A DNA stretch of 19,480 bases from Gammaproteobacteria bacterium (GTDB lineage Bacteria; Pseudomonadota; Gammaproteobacteria; Cardiobacteriales; Wohlfahrtiimonadaceae). The notes under the pieces were generated by a model. The model was not told the DNA's origin. It saw only the letters and a list, made by a program, of their open reading frames with translations, and ran no database searches. The position numbers and the translations under genes were made by a program. The stretch lies in contig BHEQ01000012.1 of assembly GCA_003864535.1 (NCBI GenBank), positions 1 to 19,480 of the forward strand, read 5' to 3'. This document shows positions 8,193 through 16,863 of this stretch, one piece after another. Each line of letters opens with the position of its first letter. The stretch's first letter is position 1.

Positions 8193-9233
8193 CTATTCGA
8201 TTGCAAAAAAATGAGTGCCGTGGGCTTCCATTAACTCTAGTGCGCGTCCACCACCTCTTGCTACGCAAGTAAGCGGATCTTCAGCAATAATTGTGGTTAA
8301 TCCTGTTTCTTCTGAAATTAAGCGATCAATATGTCTCAGTAAAGCTCCACCGCCAGTTATAACAATGCCGCGCTCGGCAATATCTGCGGCTAATTCTGGA
8401 GGAGTTGACTCAAGCGCAACCCGAACGGCACTTACAATGCCTTGGAGTGGCTCTTGCAGAGCTTCTAGGATTTCATTTGAATTTAAAGTAAATGTCTTAG
8501 GAATCCCTTCATTGATATTGCGTCCGCGCACTTGCGCTTCTAAAATATCAGAAGAAGGATAAGCTGAACCAATTTCTTGTTTGATGCGCTCGGCGGTTGG
8601 CTCACCAATTAACATTCCATAATTGCGGCGCACATAAGCAATAATTGCCTCATCAAAGCGATCACCACCGATGCGGACAGAACTTGCATACACAATACCA
8701 TTTAAGCTCATAACCGCAACTTCAGATGTACCGCCGCCAATATCTAAAACCATAGAACCTGAGGCCTCATGCACTGGCATTCCTGCGCCAATTGCAGCCG
8801 CCATAGGCTCTGGAATTAAATAAGCGACACTCGCGCCAGCATTTAAAGCTGCTTCCTTGAGTGCTTTACGCTCCACATCCGTAGCACCATACGGCACACA
8901 AAGTAAGACGCGCAATTTACTACTAAAAATGCCGCGTTTAACTACTTTTCTAATGAAGCGATCGAGCATGATTTCAGTTTCTTTTAAGTCTGCAATCACC
9001 CCATCTCTTAAGGGTCTGATTGTGCTTAAGCCATCTGGCGTGCGCCCGAGCATTTTTTTGGCTTCGTATCCAACCGCAGCGATTTCTTTGCTACCATTTT
9101 TTAAGTGGCGCACCGCAACAATTGAGGGTTCATCGAGCACAATTCCTTGCCCACGCATAAATATTAATGTATTTGCTGTGCCCAAGTCGATGGAAAGGTC
9201 GTTTGTAAACATGGATCTAAAGCTTTTGAACAT
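8193..9233 (-). CDS. mreB: Cell-shape protein MreB (bacterial actin)
   Basis: MreB polymerises into membrane-bound antiparallel filaments that steer the lateral-wall synthesis machinery. The 346-residue length is standard. The actin-fold nucleotide motifs are clear: phosphate-1 DLGTANT (16-22), phosphate-2 DIGGGTSE (164-171) and the adenosine motif ITGGGALL (292-299); E141 in LIPEPMAA is in the position of the catalytic glutamate. The N-terminal MFKSFRSMF is amphipathic, as in membrane-binding gammaproteobacterial MreB. It heads the leftward cluster, and a good -10 box lies about 110 bp upstream. Conservation is high and no damage is visible. Confidence 0.98.
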   Translation of the reverse strand: MFKSFRSMFTNDLSIDLGTANTLIFMRGQGIVLDEPSIVAVRHLKNGSKEIAAVGYEAKKMLGRTPDGLSTIRPLRDGVIADLKETEIMLDRFIRKVVKRGIFSSKLRVLLCVPYGATDVERKALKEAALNAGASVAYLIPEPMAAAIGAGMPVHEASGSMVLDIGGGTSEVAVMSLNGIVYASSVRIGGDRFDEAIIAYVRRNYGMLIGEPTAERIKQEIGSAYPSSDILEAQVRGRNINEGIPKTFTLNSNEILEALQEPLQGIVSAVRVALESTPPELAADIAERGIVITGGGALLRHIDRLISEETGLTTIIAEDPLTCVARGGGRALELMEAHGTHFFAIE

Positions 9234-9338
9234 AATAGTCTCTTATTATTAATAAATTAAAAAATAGAATTAAAAAGTAGATAAGTGTCTTGGATATTAG
9301 GAGAGCTAGTAAAAGAAAATGCCTAATAAATCTTTGGG

Positions 9339-9367
9339 ATTATAACCTAGCTTAAGGGTGATAAAAA
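9339..9367 (-). promoter_or_regulatory. Probable promoter of the mre cluster
   Basis: A perfect TATAAT -10 hexamer lies at 9344-9339 on the minus strand. With a 17-bp spacer the -35 position holds only TTTTTA (9367-9362), so the promoter may need an activator or depend on the -10 box. It lies in the 214-bp kdsB-mreB gap and would give a leader of about 100 bases before the mreB ATG. Confidence 0.5.
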
Positions 9368-9392
9368 GGAAAATTTAATTACTTGAAATTAA

Positions 9393-9414
9393 TTAAGCCT
9401 ATATTAAGCCTATA
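9393..9414. repeat. 11-bp direct repeat upstream of the mreB promoter
   Basis: Two exact adjacent copies of ttaagcctata (9393-9403 and 9404-9414) are followed by a partial ttaaga. The repeat ends about 26 bp upstream of the candidate -35 position. An 11-bp period is about one helical turn, which would put two copies of a protein site on the same DNA face. No known binding motif is recognised. Confidence 0.6.
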
Positions 9415-9447
9415 TTAAGAATAGGTTAAAAATAATTTAAAAATAAG

Positions 9448-10209
9448 TTAAGAATAATAGTCTCTTAAGTATAATTCTGCATTTTTCAAATCATCCTCAG
9501 TATCAATTCCGACTGGTACTGGAACTTTAGCAATATCAAGAATGATTTTATAGCCATTATACAGCCCACGTAATTGCTCAAGCTTCTCGGTACTTTCTAG
9601 AGCGACGGGCTTTAAAGTTGGATATTTTTTCAAAAATCCAGCGCGATATGCGTAAACACCTAAATGACGTAATCCTTGAAAATCATCAGGTAAGCTCGCA
9701 CTATTTAAATCAAAATCACGCGGATATGGAATGGGGGCGCGAGAAAAATATAAAGCAAAGCCATTTAAATCTTGGATAACTTTAACAACATTGGGATCTA
9801 AAAAATGCTTCATATCGGTTATTTTTGCAGCTAAAGTGCTCATAGCAGCTTCTGGATTATCTATAAGTAAATTCACAACTTGATCGAGCAATGGTCGCGG
9901 CAAAAATGGCTCATCGCCTTGCCAATTGACGATAATATGCTCATCAGGAAATCCATATTCAAGCACAACTTCGCTTAAACGATCCGTGCCACTTTGGTGA
10001 TTAATGTCTGTAAGCATCGCACGTGCACCAATGCCGTGCATATGTCTAAGAATACTTATATCATCAGTTGCAACAATCACTTGCTGCCCTATAAGTTCCG
10101 CTTGGCGCCATGTTCTTTCGATAATCGGTACGCCAAATAGTTTGCGCATCATTTTATTGGGCAAACGCGTTGAATTCATACGTGCGGGAATGATTATGCT
10201 GTATTTCAT
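9448..10209 (-). CDS. kdsB: 3-deoxy-manno-octulosonate cytidylyltransferase (CMP-KDO synthetase)
   Basis: KdsB activates KDO with CTP, giving CMP-KDO and pyrophosphate; CMP-KDO supplies the sugar for the inner core of lipopolysaccharide. The reaction is cytoplasmic and needs Mg2+. The 253-residue product carries the signature IPARMNSTRLPNK (7-19), ATDD (47-50), HQSGTDRLSEV (71-81) and NWQGDEPF (95-102), where D99 is in the metal-binding position; W96 replaces the more common valine. The ATG at 10209 has AGGA at a spacing of about 7. It lies 52 bp after the L,D-transpeptidase gene and may be co-transcribed with it. Its presence shows the host makes LPS. Confidence 0.96.
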   Translation of the reverse strand: MKYSIIIPARMNSTRLPNKMMRKLFGVPIIERTWRQAELIGQQVIVATDDISILRHMHGIGARAMLTDINHQSGTDRLSEVVLEYGFPDEHIIVNWQGDEPFLPRPLLDQVVNLLIDNPEAAMSTLAAKITDMKHFLDPNVVKVIQDLNGFALYFSRAPIPYPRDFDLNSASLPDDFQGLRHLGVYAYRAGFLKKYPTLKPVALESTEKLEQLRGLYNGYKIILDIAKVPVPVGIDTEDDLKNAELYLRDYYS

Positions 10210-10261
10210 TGATATTCCTATGTATTTTATCTACAGATTTATAGAAGCCCCATCTGCGTGT

Positions 10262-11278
10262 TTATTGGCTGATTAATTGGAGCGGCATTTTTGGATTAAA
10301 ATCTTGAATATCCTCATCCTCATAACTATTTTCTTGAGTATGCAAACTAGATCTTTTTCTGCCTATTTGCACAGGAATTCCACTCATTTGTTCTATGGCT
10401 ATATCAATAATTTTTATATCATTTAGTTCGATAGATTCATCATTTTGATAGCTAATTAAGAGCTCGTGGGCAATGTTAACTACATCAGCTTTGCTTAGAT
10501 TATCCTCTTCTAAGGTTGGGTTAGTCTCAATCATCAGACGTTCCCCATCCCAGCCGATTTTAACAGGCTGATTAATAATATAGACGCTTGTCTTTAGAGG
10601 TACGATATTATATAGCTCTTCAATATTTTTTGGAAAGAAACGCATACAGCCGTGGGTTACGCGCATACCTATGCCATCACTATCATTTGTGCCATGCAAT
10701 AAATAACTTGGGAGGCTGAGGCGCAAAACATGTTGTCCAAGCGGATTATTCGGTCCTGGGGCTACATATTTACCAAGAACGCCGCGCCCATCTTCTAGAT
10801 GCTCGCGTTGAATAGATTCAGGTGGATACCAAGCAGGGTCTTTTTGTTTAGCGGTGACATAGCTTTTGCCTAAAGGTGTTTTCCAGTCCATACGTCCCAC
10901 ACTTACGGGGTAAATATACACACTTTGCTTATCTTTAGGAAAATAATAAGCTCGCATTTCAGGTATGTTCAGCACAATGCCTTCGCGTACACCTTTTGGG
11001 AGAATATACTGTGCTGGAATTATCACGGGAGTGTTTGCTCCTGGCACCCAAGTATTTACATTTGGATTTGCCCATTTAAGCTCATCAAAGCCCATTTCAT
11101 AACGTTCACCTATTTCTAGTAAGGTATCTTCATATCTTGGGTAGGCAATAGTAATTTCACCAACAAGATCAACACCTTCAGGTGGCATCGGGTATTGCGC
11201 AGCAATGCTCAATCCTGCCAGCTGTGAACTTAAAAGTATACAGGCAACCGTAGTGCTTATTTTTCTAGATTTTTTCAT
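10262..11278 (-). CDS. Periplasmic L,D-transpeptidase, YkuD/ErfK-YbiS family
   Basis: Enzymes of this family form 3-3 peptidoglycan cross-links or attach lipoproteins to the wall. The start is set at ATG 11278, giving 338 residues and a normal signal peptide (MKKSRK followed by a hydrophobic core); a TTG at 11293 would add five residues without a ribosome site. A LysM-like segment lies at about 43-89. The YkuD domain (about 98-235) has H195 in LLHGTN and the nucleophile C211 in HGCMR (H209); the usual serine before HGC is threonine here. A C-terminal tail of about 100 residues follows the catalytic domain, with acidic stretches. The exact paralogue (YbiS, ErfK, YcfS or YnhG) cannot be decided. 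Confidence 0.9.
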   Translation of the reverse strand: MKKSRKISTTVACILLSSQLAGLSIAAQYPMPPEGVDLVGEITIAYPRYEDTLLEIGERYEMGFDELKWANPNVNTWVPGANTPVIIPAQYILPKGVREGIVLNIPEMRAYYFPKDKQSVYIYPVSVGRMDWKTPLGKSYVTAKQKDPAWYPPESIQREHLEDGRGVLGKYVAPGPNNPLGQHVLRLSLPSYLLHGTNDSDGIGMRVTHGCMRFFPKNIEELYNIVPLKTSVYIINQPVKIGWDGERLMIETNPTLEEDNLSKADVVNIAHELLISYQNDESIELNDIKIIDIAIEQMSGIPVQIGRKRSSLHTQENSYEDEDIQDFNPKMPLQLISQ

Positions 11279-11478
11279 TTTATTCGCGCTCAAATTATGA
11301 TCTAAATTAATATAACTGCTAATTTTAGCGTAAAAAACTATTTGTTATAGAAAGAATATCCTAAAATACCTAGCTCTTGAATGTTATTGTTTCTAACTAA
11401 CTGAAATTTAATTAGATTATCAAATTTAAAAATATTGTAAATTATTGAACTTTGAAGCTATTTATACTTAAAGGGAAT
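11279..11478. other. AT-rich non-coding spacer upstream of the L,D-transpeptidase
   Basis: No convincing coding frame is present on either strand. This part of the 422-bp gap between the transpeptidase and hsdR should contain the transpeptidase promoter. The nearest candidate on the minus strand (TTTTAC, then TATATT 15 bp later, at about 11311-11337) has a short spacer and is not called. Confidence 0.5.
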
Positions 11479-11541
11479 TCTAAAAGTCCAACAACACGGA
11501 GTCCCCCCTGCGAAGGGGGGATATAGGGGGGAAAGCCTTAA
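11479..11541. repeat. Palindromic element, copy 3a (short module)
   Basis: This runs from ctaaaagtccaacaacacgg to agccttaa. It has a perfect 6-bp stem with the same tgcgaa loop (cccccc/gggggg, 11503-11520). It is a direct repeat of 11631-11692, about 90% identical by eye. Confidence 0.8.
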
Positions 11542-11542
11542 A

Positions 11543-11581
11543 CTTAATGACGTTGACCTCTAACCACTCAACGATATTAAG
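11543..11581. repeat. Inverted repeat linking the two modules of copy 3
   Basis: The arms cttaatgacgttga (11543-11556) and tcaacgatattaag (11568-11581) are reverse complements at 12 of 14 positions and surround 11 bases. The same sequence, as cttaatggcgttgg, ends copy 2, so it probably marks the end of an element unit. Confidence 0.6.
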
Positions 11582-11692
11582 TTAAGGATTTAAAGAACCC
11601 CTCCCAGCCTCCCTTCGCAGGGGAGGAGCTCTAAAAGTCTCACAACACGGAGTGTTCCCTGCGAAGGGGGGATTTAGGGGGAAAAGCCTTAA
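11579..11692. repeat. Palindromic element, copy 3b (full module pair)
   Basis: This is the inverted counterpart of copy 1. It contains the stem-loop at 11608-11626, with one base lost from one arm, and the acaacacggagtgttccc module. It starts nine bases after the hsdR stop codon. On the minus strand the stem is followed by ggggttcttta, so this copy could serve as the transcription terminator of the hsdR operon. Confidence 0.85.
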
Positions 11693-11700
11693 GTGAGTAA

Positions 11701-14700
11701 TTAAGCGCTCATTTGATGCTTTTTAAAACTCTCTGCTTGTGCGATCACTCCCAGATAAATCTCATCACAAGTAATTGGCGGATAACCAAACTTATGCAGC
11801 AGCAGCATAATTCCAACTTTAAGTTGAGCTTTTATATCCTCACGTTCGCTCCAATCTGGATAGCTTGTTTTATCATCCACTATTATTTTCATACGTTTGG
11901 CAAGTTCAAGCAGTTTATCTTCAGGATAGCTAAAATCATACTTTTGCGCCATATACACCAAAATATCATAAAACGCTTTTTGTTCAAAATCGATATCAAG
12001 CTCGGTAAATGAGTTCATTTCTGTTTTAAGATCGTGAATCATCAAGATGATTTGATCGGTAAACACCTCAAGCTCATCTCCTGTGAGCGCATCGTTTTCG
12101 CGGCGTTCATTATAGCTTGTAACGAGGGATTGAAATTTCTCAGAAAAATTAATCCCTTTGAGTTGATTCACTTTTTTAAAATCGCTGATTGCTTTAGCAA
12201 GGAGCTTTTGCAGGAGCTGGATTTTAGTATTAGGCAGCTTGATTTTATTAATGCGTTCCAGATACTCTGGATCAAAAATATCAAGCGCCTGTGCATTGTC
12301 CTCACCTAGTTTAAAAATCTCCTCTACGCCACAAGATTTTAAGGCTTCAGTGACCATATCGCGGACGCGCGCGTTCATTTGTGCGGTATCGGGTGCGTCG
12401 CTGCGGGTTAGCTTATAGACAATCGAGCGGATTGCGATATAAAAATGGATAAAATCACGCTCAGTTTCAGTCACGCTTTCGCTACCACAACAGATATCAT
12501 AAGCCGCTTTAAGGCGTTGCACCAAGCCCATAAAGCGCAGTTCTCGTTTTTTGATCTCGAGCACAAAATTAGCCGCACGGTTTAAACTATGCAGCTGCGC
12601 AAGCGGAGTGCCGTTAAAATAATCCTGATAATTAAAACCGTGAAAGATTTGTTTGATCAAATCAAGATAATTTCTAAGCTCAACAATCGAGAGCTGTAAA
12701 TCTTCAAAATTGGTTTCATTAAGTTTGGAGTAGATCGCTAATGCGAGGTTCATTTGGGTTTTAATGCCGATATAATCAACCACCAAGCCTTTATCTTTGC
12801 CCTTAAACTTGCGGTTCACGCGTGAGATAGTTTGGATTAGGCTATGTTTTTGCACAGGTTTATCGATATACATCGTATCTAAAAACGGCACATCAAAGCC
12901 TGTTAACCACATATCGACCACAATTGCGATTTTAAAGTTTGAGTGTTGATTTTTAAAGTGCGCCTCTAAGTTTGTGCGCAGCTCTTTGTTACCCAATAAA
13001 TCATACAATGCTTTAGCGTCATCCTTACCGCGCGTCATCACCATTTTTACGCGCTCAATCGGCACAATATCTCGCTGCTCTTTCTCGGTTAAACTCTCAC
13101 GGGCACAGCACTGTTTAAGCTCAAACCATTCAGGACGCAGTGCTTGTAATTGTTGATAAAATTGATAAGCGATCTGGCGGCTTGATGCAACAAACATCGC
13201 TTTGCCCGCAACCGTTGCTCCTTCATTGATGCGTTTTTCATAATGTTCAACAAAATCTTGTGCCAATGCTTGAATGCGATCAGGATCACCTAAAATCGCA
13301 TTGATATTGGCACTCGCTTTCTTACTTTCTTCAATTTGATTCTCGTTTGCTCCATTTTCAGCACATTCTTGATAATAGCTCTCGATCTCTGCAAGTTTAC
13401 CATTGTCTAACACTACCTTTGCCGCGCGTCCTTCATAGACAATGCGCACGGTAATCTCATCATCAACAGATTCAGTCATCGTGTAACTGTCGATTATCTC
13501 ACCAAAAACAGCAAGCGTTGCATCAATCGGCGTACCAGTAAAACCGACATAGGTCGCGTTCGGTAAGGAATCATGCAGATATTTAGCAAAACCAAAGCTA
13601 CGTTTAACGCCTGTGTCGGTAACTTTTACTTTTTGATCAAGATTGATTTGGCTCCGATGCGCCTCATCCGAGATACAAATAATATTGCAACGATCAGATA
13701 ATAACTGCGTATCTTCATAAAATTTATGAATAGTCGTTAAGAACACGCCGCCGCTATTGCGCCCTTTGAGTTGGGCACGTAAATTTTCGCGACTATGAAC
13801 CGACACAACGGTGGCATCGCCAATAAAGGTTTTAGCATTGCTAAACTGCGTGGATAATTGACCATCTAAATCAGTACGATCTGTAATCAATACAATCGTC
13901 GGACTTGCAAACTCAACGCTTTTCATTAATAGGCGCACTAAAAACTGCATGGTAAAACTTTTACCACAGCCTGTTGCGCCAAAATAAGTCCCGCCTTGTC
14001 CGTTGCCAGTTGGTTTTTGGGCGAGCCTAATATTAAAAAAGAGCTTACGCGCGGCGTAATATTGCGGATAACGGCAGCAAATTTTAATCTCTTTGTTGCC
14101 CGTATCTGGAAAGTAGATAAAGTTTTTAACCACATCGAGTAAACGCGCCTTGTTAAATAAGCCCTCAATCAAGGTATATAGCGAGTTAATCCCTTGCTGT
14201 TCGACTAATTCATAACCACTAACTTTGCGCCATGTATAGTAAAACTCATACGGCGCAAATAAATTTCCCATTTTATTATTCACGCCATCACTAAGAATGC
14301 ACACGGCGTTATAGACAAATAACTGCCCAATATCACGCCGATAACGCGTTGTGAGTTGCACATAGGCCGAATGAAGCGTCGCCTCTTCTCGAATCGCACT
14401 TTTAAATTCAAAAACAACTAAGGGTAGACCATTGATATATAAAATAGCATCAGGAATACGCAGCTGAGCATTTTGTCCGTTACTTGTCAGAGCTTCTATT
14501 TCAAATTGATTGACGATTTTGTAGATATTTTTATCATGATCAGCTTGATCTACCTCTGTTGCTGGGTTGACGGCATCCATAACAAAATCAGTGTCGATAA
14601 GCTCAATATACAAATCTTTTTGGCTGCGATGTTCAGATCCTTTAAGCGGTTGCCGCTTGAACAAAAATCCATTCGCTAACCATCCACAAAATGTTTTATT

Positions 14701-14937
14701 GTTTTGATATAAATCTTGCGCAGGCAAGCTGCTTATTTGGTGAATAATAGCGTCAATTTCACTCGGCGTAATCTCATCAATAAGGTAGCGTTTGGCAAGA
14801 TAGGCGCGTAAATCATCGCGAAGCAAAACTTGAGTTTTATCATCACGATTTAAGGCATCTCCTGCAAAATGTGGATATCCTTGCTTGCCAAGCAGTTCGA
14901 TAATCGCGGTTTCAAGCTTTGCTTCAGTGAATTTCAT
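11701..14937 (-). CDS. hsdR: Type I restriction endonuclease subunit R (HsdR)
   Basis: HsdR is the motor and nuclease subunit of a type I restriction-modification complex, translocating DNA with ATP and cutting it after collision. The product has 1078 residues, normal for the family, with no frameshift. The N-terminal PD-(D/E)XK nuclease shows PD163, then E177-F-K179. The helicase motor has a Walker A motif GATGCGKS (320-327), DEAH (424-427), FTGTP (466-470) and, further on, LTGFDVP and QTISRVNRKFKGKDKG (motifs V-VI). A helical C-terminal domain for contact with HsdM follows. Its ATG directly follows the RhuM-Fic stop codon. HsdR needs HsdM and HsdS to bind and select DNA, and neither is encoded in this window. 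Confidence 0.95.
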   Translation of the reverse strand: MKFTEAKLETAIIELLGKQGYPHFAGDALNRDDKTQVLLRDDLRAYLAKRYLIDEITPSEIDAIIHQISSLPAQDLYQNNKTFCGWLANGFLFKRQPLKGSEHRSQKDLYIELIDTDFVMDAVNPATEVDQADHDKNIYKIVNQFEIEALTSNGQNAQLRIPDAILYINGLPLVVFEFKSAIREEATLHSAYVQLTTRYRRDIGQLFVYNAVCILSDGVNNKMGNLFAPYEFYYTWRKVSGYELVEQQGINSLYTLIEGLFNKARLLDVVKNFIYFPDTGNKEIKICCRYPQYYAARKLFFNIRLAQKPTGNGQGGTYFGATGCGKSFTMQFLVRLLMKSVEFASPTIVLITDRTDLDGQLSTQFSNAKTFIGDATVVSVHSRENLRAQLKGRNSGGVFLTTIHKFYEDTQLLSDRCNIICISDEAHRSQINLDQKVKVTDTGVKRSFGFAKYLHDSLPNATYVGFTGTPIDATLAVFGEIIDSYTMTESVDDEITVRIVYEGRAAKVVLDNGKLAEIESYYQECAENGANENQIEESKKASANINAILGDPDRIQALAQDFVEHYEKRINEGATVAGKAMFVASSRQIAYQFYQQLQALRPEWFELKQCCARESLTEKEQRDIVPIERVKMVMTRGKDDAKALYDLLGNKELRTNLEAHFKNQHSNFKIAIVVDMWLTGFDVPFLDTMYIDKPVQKHSLIQTISRVNRKFKGKDKGLVVDYIGIKTQMNLALAIYSKLNETNFEDLQLSIVELRNYLDLIKQIFHGFNYQDYFNGTPLAQLHSLNRAANFVLEIKKRELRFMGLVQRLKAAYDICCGSESVTETERDFIHFYIAIRSIVYKLTRSDAPDTAQMNARVRDMVTEALKSCGVEEIFKLGEDNAQALDIFDPEYLERINKIKLPNTKIQLLQKLLAKAISDFKKVNQLKGINFSEKFQSLVTSYNERRENDALTGDELEVFTDQIILMIHDLKTEMNSFTELDIDFEQKAFYDILVYMAQKYDFSYPEDKLLELAKRMKIIVDDKTSYPDWSEREDIKAQLKVGIMLLLHKFGYPPITCDEIYLGVIAQAESFKKHQMSA

Positions 14938-15921
14938 TTATGGGTTTCCTTGCGCTAATATATGCATAATCAAATGTATCATCGTCTCTTTGTTTTTAGG
15001 CTCAGATTCAGCGACCAATAAAGTGATGGCAGCCAGACCAGAATCATTAATGATCACTTCATTTTCCACATTAAATAAACGTTGATTACGATAGAGAAAA
15101 TCAATAAATAAAAATGCACCACTGCGTTTATTGCCATCGGCAAAAGGATGATTTTTAACCACAAAATAAAGTAAATGCGCCGCTTTACTCTCAATACTCG
15201 GATAGGCAGGCTCACCAAAAATACTTTGCTCTAAAGTGCCCCAAATTGAACTGAGCCCATCCGCACGGAGCTGCGCAAAAAGTGTACTGGCCTCACCTTT
15301 TGCCATTAAGTCTTGTTTGAGTTGCGCTAAAGCATTTAGCGCATCATTAAGTGGCGTTAGTTGCCCACCTATTTGCCCTTGTGGCTCTTCGAGCAAGCCT
15401 TCATCATATTGCTGGAGCCATAAAAATGTTTGAGTATAACGACTGATGATTTCGACTAAACCTCTGCCCGTATGAACATCAAGCGCAGGCGTTTTAACGA
15501 CTTTATTAATTAAAGTTAATGCTTGTTTAAGTTCAATTGCATTTTTCTCAAATCGCTGCTGATTGATGGTGTAACCTTGCAATAAGTGCTGTTTTAATAT
15601 TTTGCTCGCCCACTGGCGGAACTTGATTCCTTGGGGTGATTTTACGCGGTAGCCGACTGAGATAATGAGGTCAAGATTGTATCGCTTAATCTGATAGGAT
15701 TTGCCATCAGCAGCAGTTGACTGGAAATTCCGGACAACTGCCTCTTCAGCTAATTCAGAATCTTTGAAAATATTACCGATATGTTCAGAAATAGTGCGTT
15801 TATTTTTATTGAACAATAGGCTTAAATCAGCTTGCGATAGCCATACTGAATCATCTTGGCAGGCGACACTAAGCTGCAAGCCGCCATCATCGCTTTGATA
15901 AATCTCTATCTGTTGGCTCAT
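14938..15921 (-). CDS. RhuM-family protein fused to a Fic/Doc domain
   Basis: The 327-residue product has an N-terminal RhuM (virulence RhuM family) domain at about 5-135, with typical text such as VWLSQADLSLLF and YNLDLIISVGYRVKSPQGIKFRQWA, and a C-terminal Fic/Doc domain at about 165-325. The Fic motif HPFADGNKR (258-266) ends in NKR as in Doc rather than the GNGR of AMPylating Fic enzymes, so the transferred group may be phosphate instead of AMP; this is inference. No inhibitory (S/T)xxxE(G/N) helix was recognised. GGAG at a spacing of 8 precedes the ATG. The start lies 2 bp after the DUF5655 gene and the stop codon abuts hsdR. Such proteins are often found within type I restriction loci; their role there is not established. 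Confidence 0.88.
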   Translation of the reverse strand: MSQQIEIYQSDDGGLQLSVACQDDSVWLSQADLSLLFNKNKRTISEHIGNIFKDSELAEEAVVRNFQSTAADGKSYQIKRYNLDLIISVGYRVKSPQGIKFRQWASKILKQHLLQGYTINQQRFEKNAIELKQALTLINKVVKTPALDVHTGRGLVEIISRYTQTFLWLQQYDEGLLEEPQGQIGGQLTPLNDALNALAQLKQDLMAKGEASTLFAQLRADGLSSIWGTLEQSIFGEPAYPSIESKAAHLLYFVVKNHPFADGNKRSGAFLFIDFLYRNQRLFNVENEVIINDSGLAAITLLVAESEPKNKETMIHLIMHILAQGNP

Positions 15922-15923
15922 GA

Positions 15924-16838
15924 TTACAGCTCCACAAGTTGCTTAATCAAGCTCATGATATATTCTTTGTTTTGCGTATCACTCACAATCAGCTCATAAT
16001 CGCCAACGCCCCAATGCCCAATAGCAGCGACATCTCGGGCTAATTGTTTCGGATCATCTATATTGCCTTTTTTGGCATTCAGCCAGATTTTTAAGGCGTT
16101 ATTTTGTAAATGGATAGATACAATATTATTTTGATCTTGTTTAAAGGCTAAATATAATTTATTGGCTTTGATTTCTAATTGAGGTGCTAAGCTTAAAATA
16201 GCATTTTTAAAGCTTTCATAAAGCTCAAGAAGCTCATCTGATTTACCATCTAAATGAAAGCTTTCGTCATAAACGATTATATTTTTTGTGATTGTATCTA
16301 AGACAGTACTATTGGTAGATTTAAGCTGCTTAATGCTCGGTGCGGACTTTGATTTTTTAATAGGAATAATTGAAAGAAGATCATCTCCAAAACGATTGAC
16401 CTCCCACAGCTCTATCGACAAATCTTTAAAGTTGGTTGATTGTTTTTGATAATCGGTAAAGGCTGGGGCAACAAAAATAATTTTACTTTGTGACCAATCA
16501 ACATCGCTACGCTTTAAGTTTTTATGAAACAACTCATTATATTCAATGATAAAATTAGCTTGATACTCAAACATAAGATTTAAATAAGTCACACCCTGAT
16601 CAATAACACTCAGGCTAAGACCACGTTTATATTCAATAATCACAAAAGCCTTAGCTTCCTCATCATAAGCTAAGGTATCTATGCGATATTCTTTAATGGT
16701 GAATTCAGATTTAACTAGCTGTAAGTTGCTGATGCAAGCTAAATTAGCTTCAAAGAGTTGTTGAAGCTCTCTTTCAAGCTTAAACGGACGCACTTTTAAT
16801 GCAGTTAATTCTTTGTTTTTGATTGAAAAAATTTGCAT
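15924..16838 (-). CDS. DUF5655 protein with PD-(D/E)XK-like nuclease domain
   Basis: The start is set at ATG 16838 (304 residues, MQIFSIKNKEL...), which has AAAGG at a spacing of 6; a longer frame to 16901 would run through palindromes in the leader. The N-terminal half (about 20-160) has a PD-(D/E)XK-like pattern: D54 in YRIDTLAYD, then E69 and K71 in VIIEYKRG. The C-terminal part (about 190-304) matches what is known of DUF5655, including YESFKNAILSL and KLYLAFKQ. It may be a DNA endonuclease or a nuclease-fold DNA-binding protein; no experimental role is known to me. As first gene of the operon with the RhuM-Fic gene and hsdR it probably has a defence function, which is inference from context. 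Confidence 0.82.
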   Translation of the reverse strand: MQIFSIKNKELTALKVRPFKLERELQQLFEANLACISNLQLVKSEFTIKEYRIDTLAYDEEAKAFVIIEYKRGLSLSVIDQGVTYLNLMFEYQANFIIEYNELFHKNLKRSDVDWSQSKIIFVAPAFTDYQKQSTNFKDLSIELWEVNRFGDDLLSIIPIKKSKSAPSIKQLKSTNSTVLDTITKNIIVYDESFHLDGKSDELLELYESFKNAILSLAPQLEIKANKLYLAFKQDQNNIVSIHLQNNALKIWLNAKKGNIDDPKQLARDVAAIGHWGVGDYELIVSDTQNKEYIMSLIKQLVEL

Positions 16839-16863
16839 CAACGACCTTTTAAATTTATATAAT

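Noticed and set aside
8857..9252. 131-codon plus-strand open frame
   Set aside because: It is antisense to the N-terminal half of mreB; the open frame is a by-product of mreB codon use.
3347..11692. CRISPR array from the repeated tgcgaa palindromes
   Set aside because: The copies are kilobases apart, in both orientations, with no regular spacers and no cas genes.
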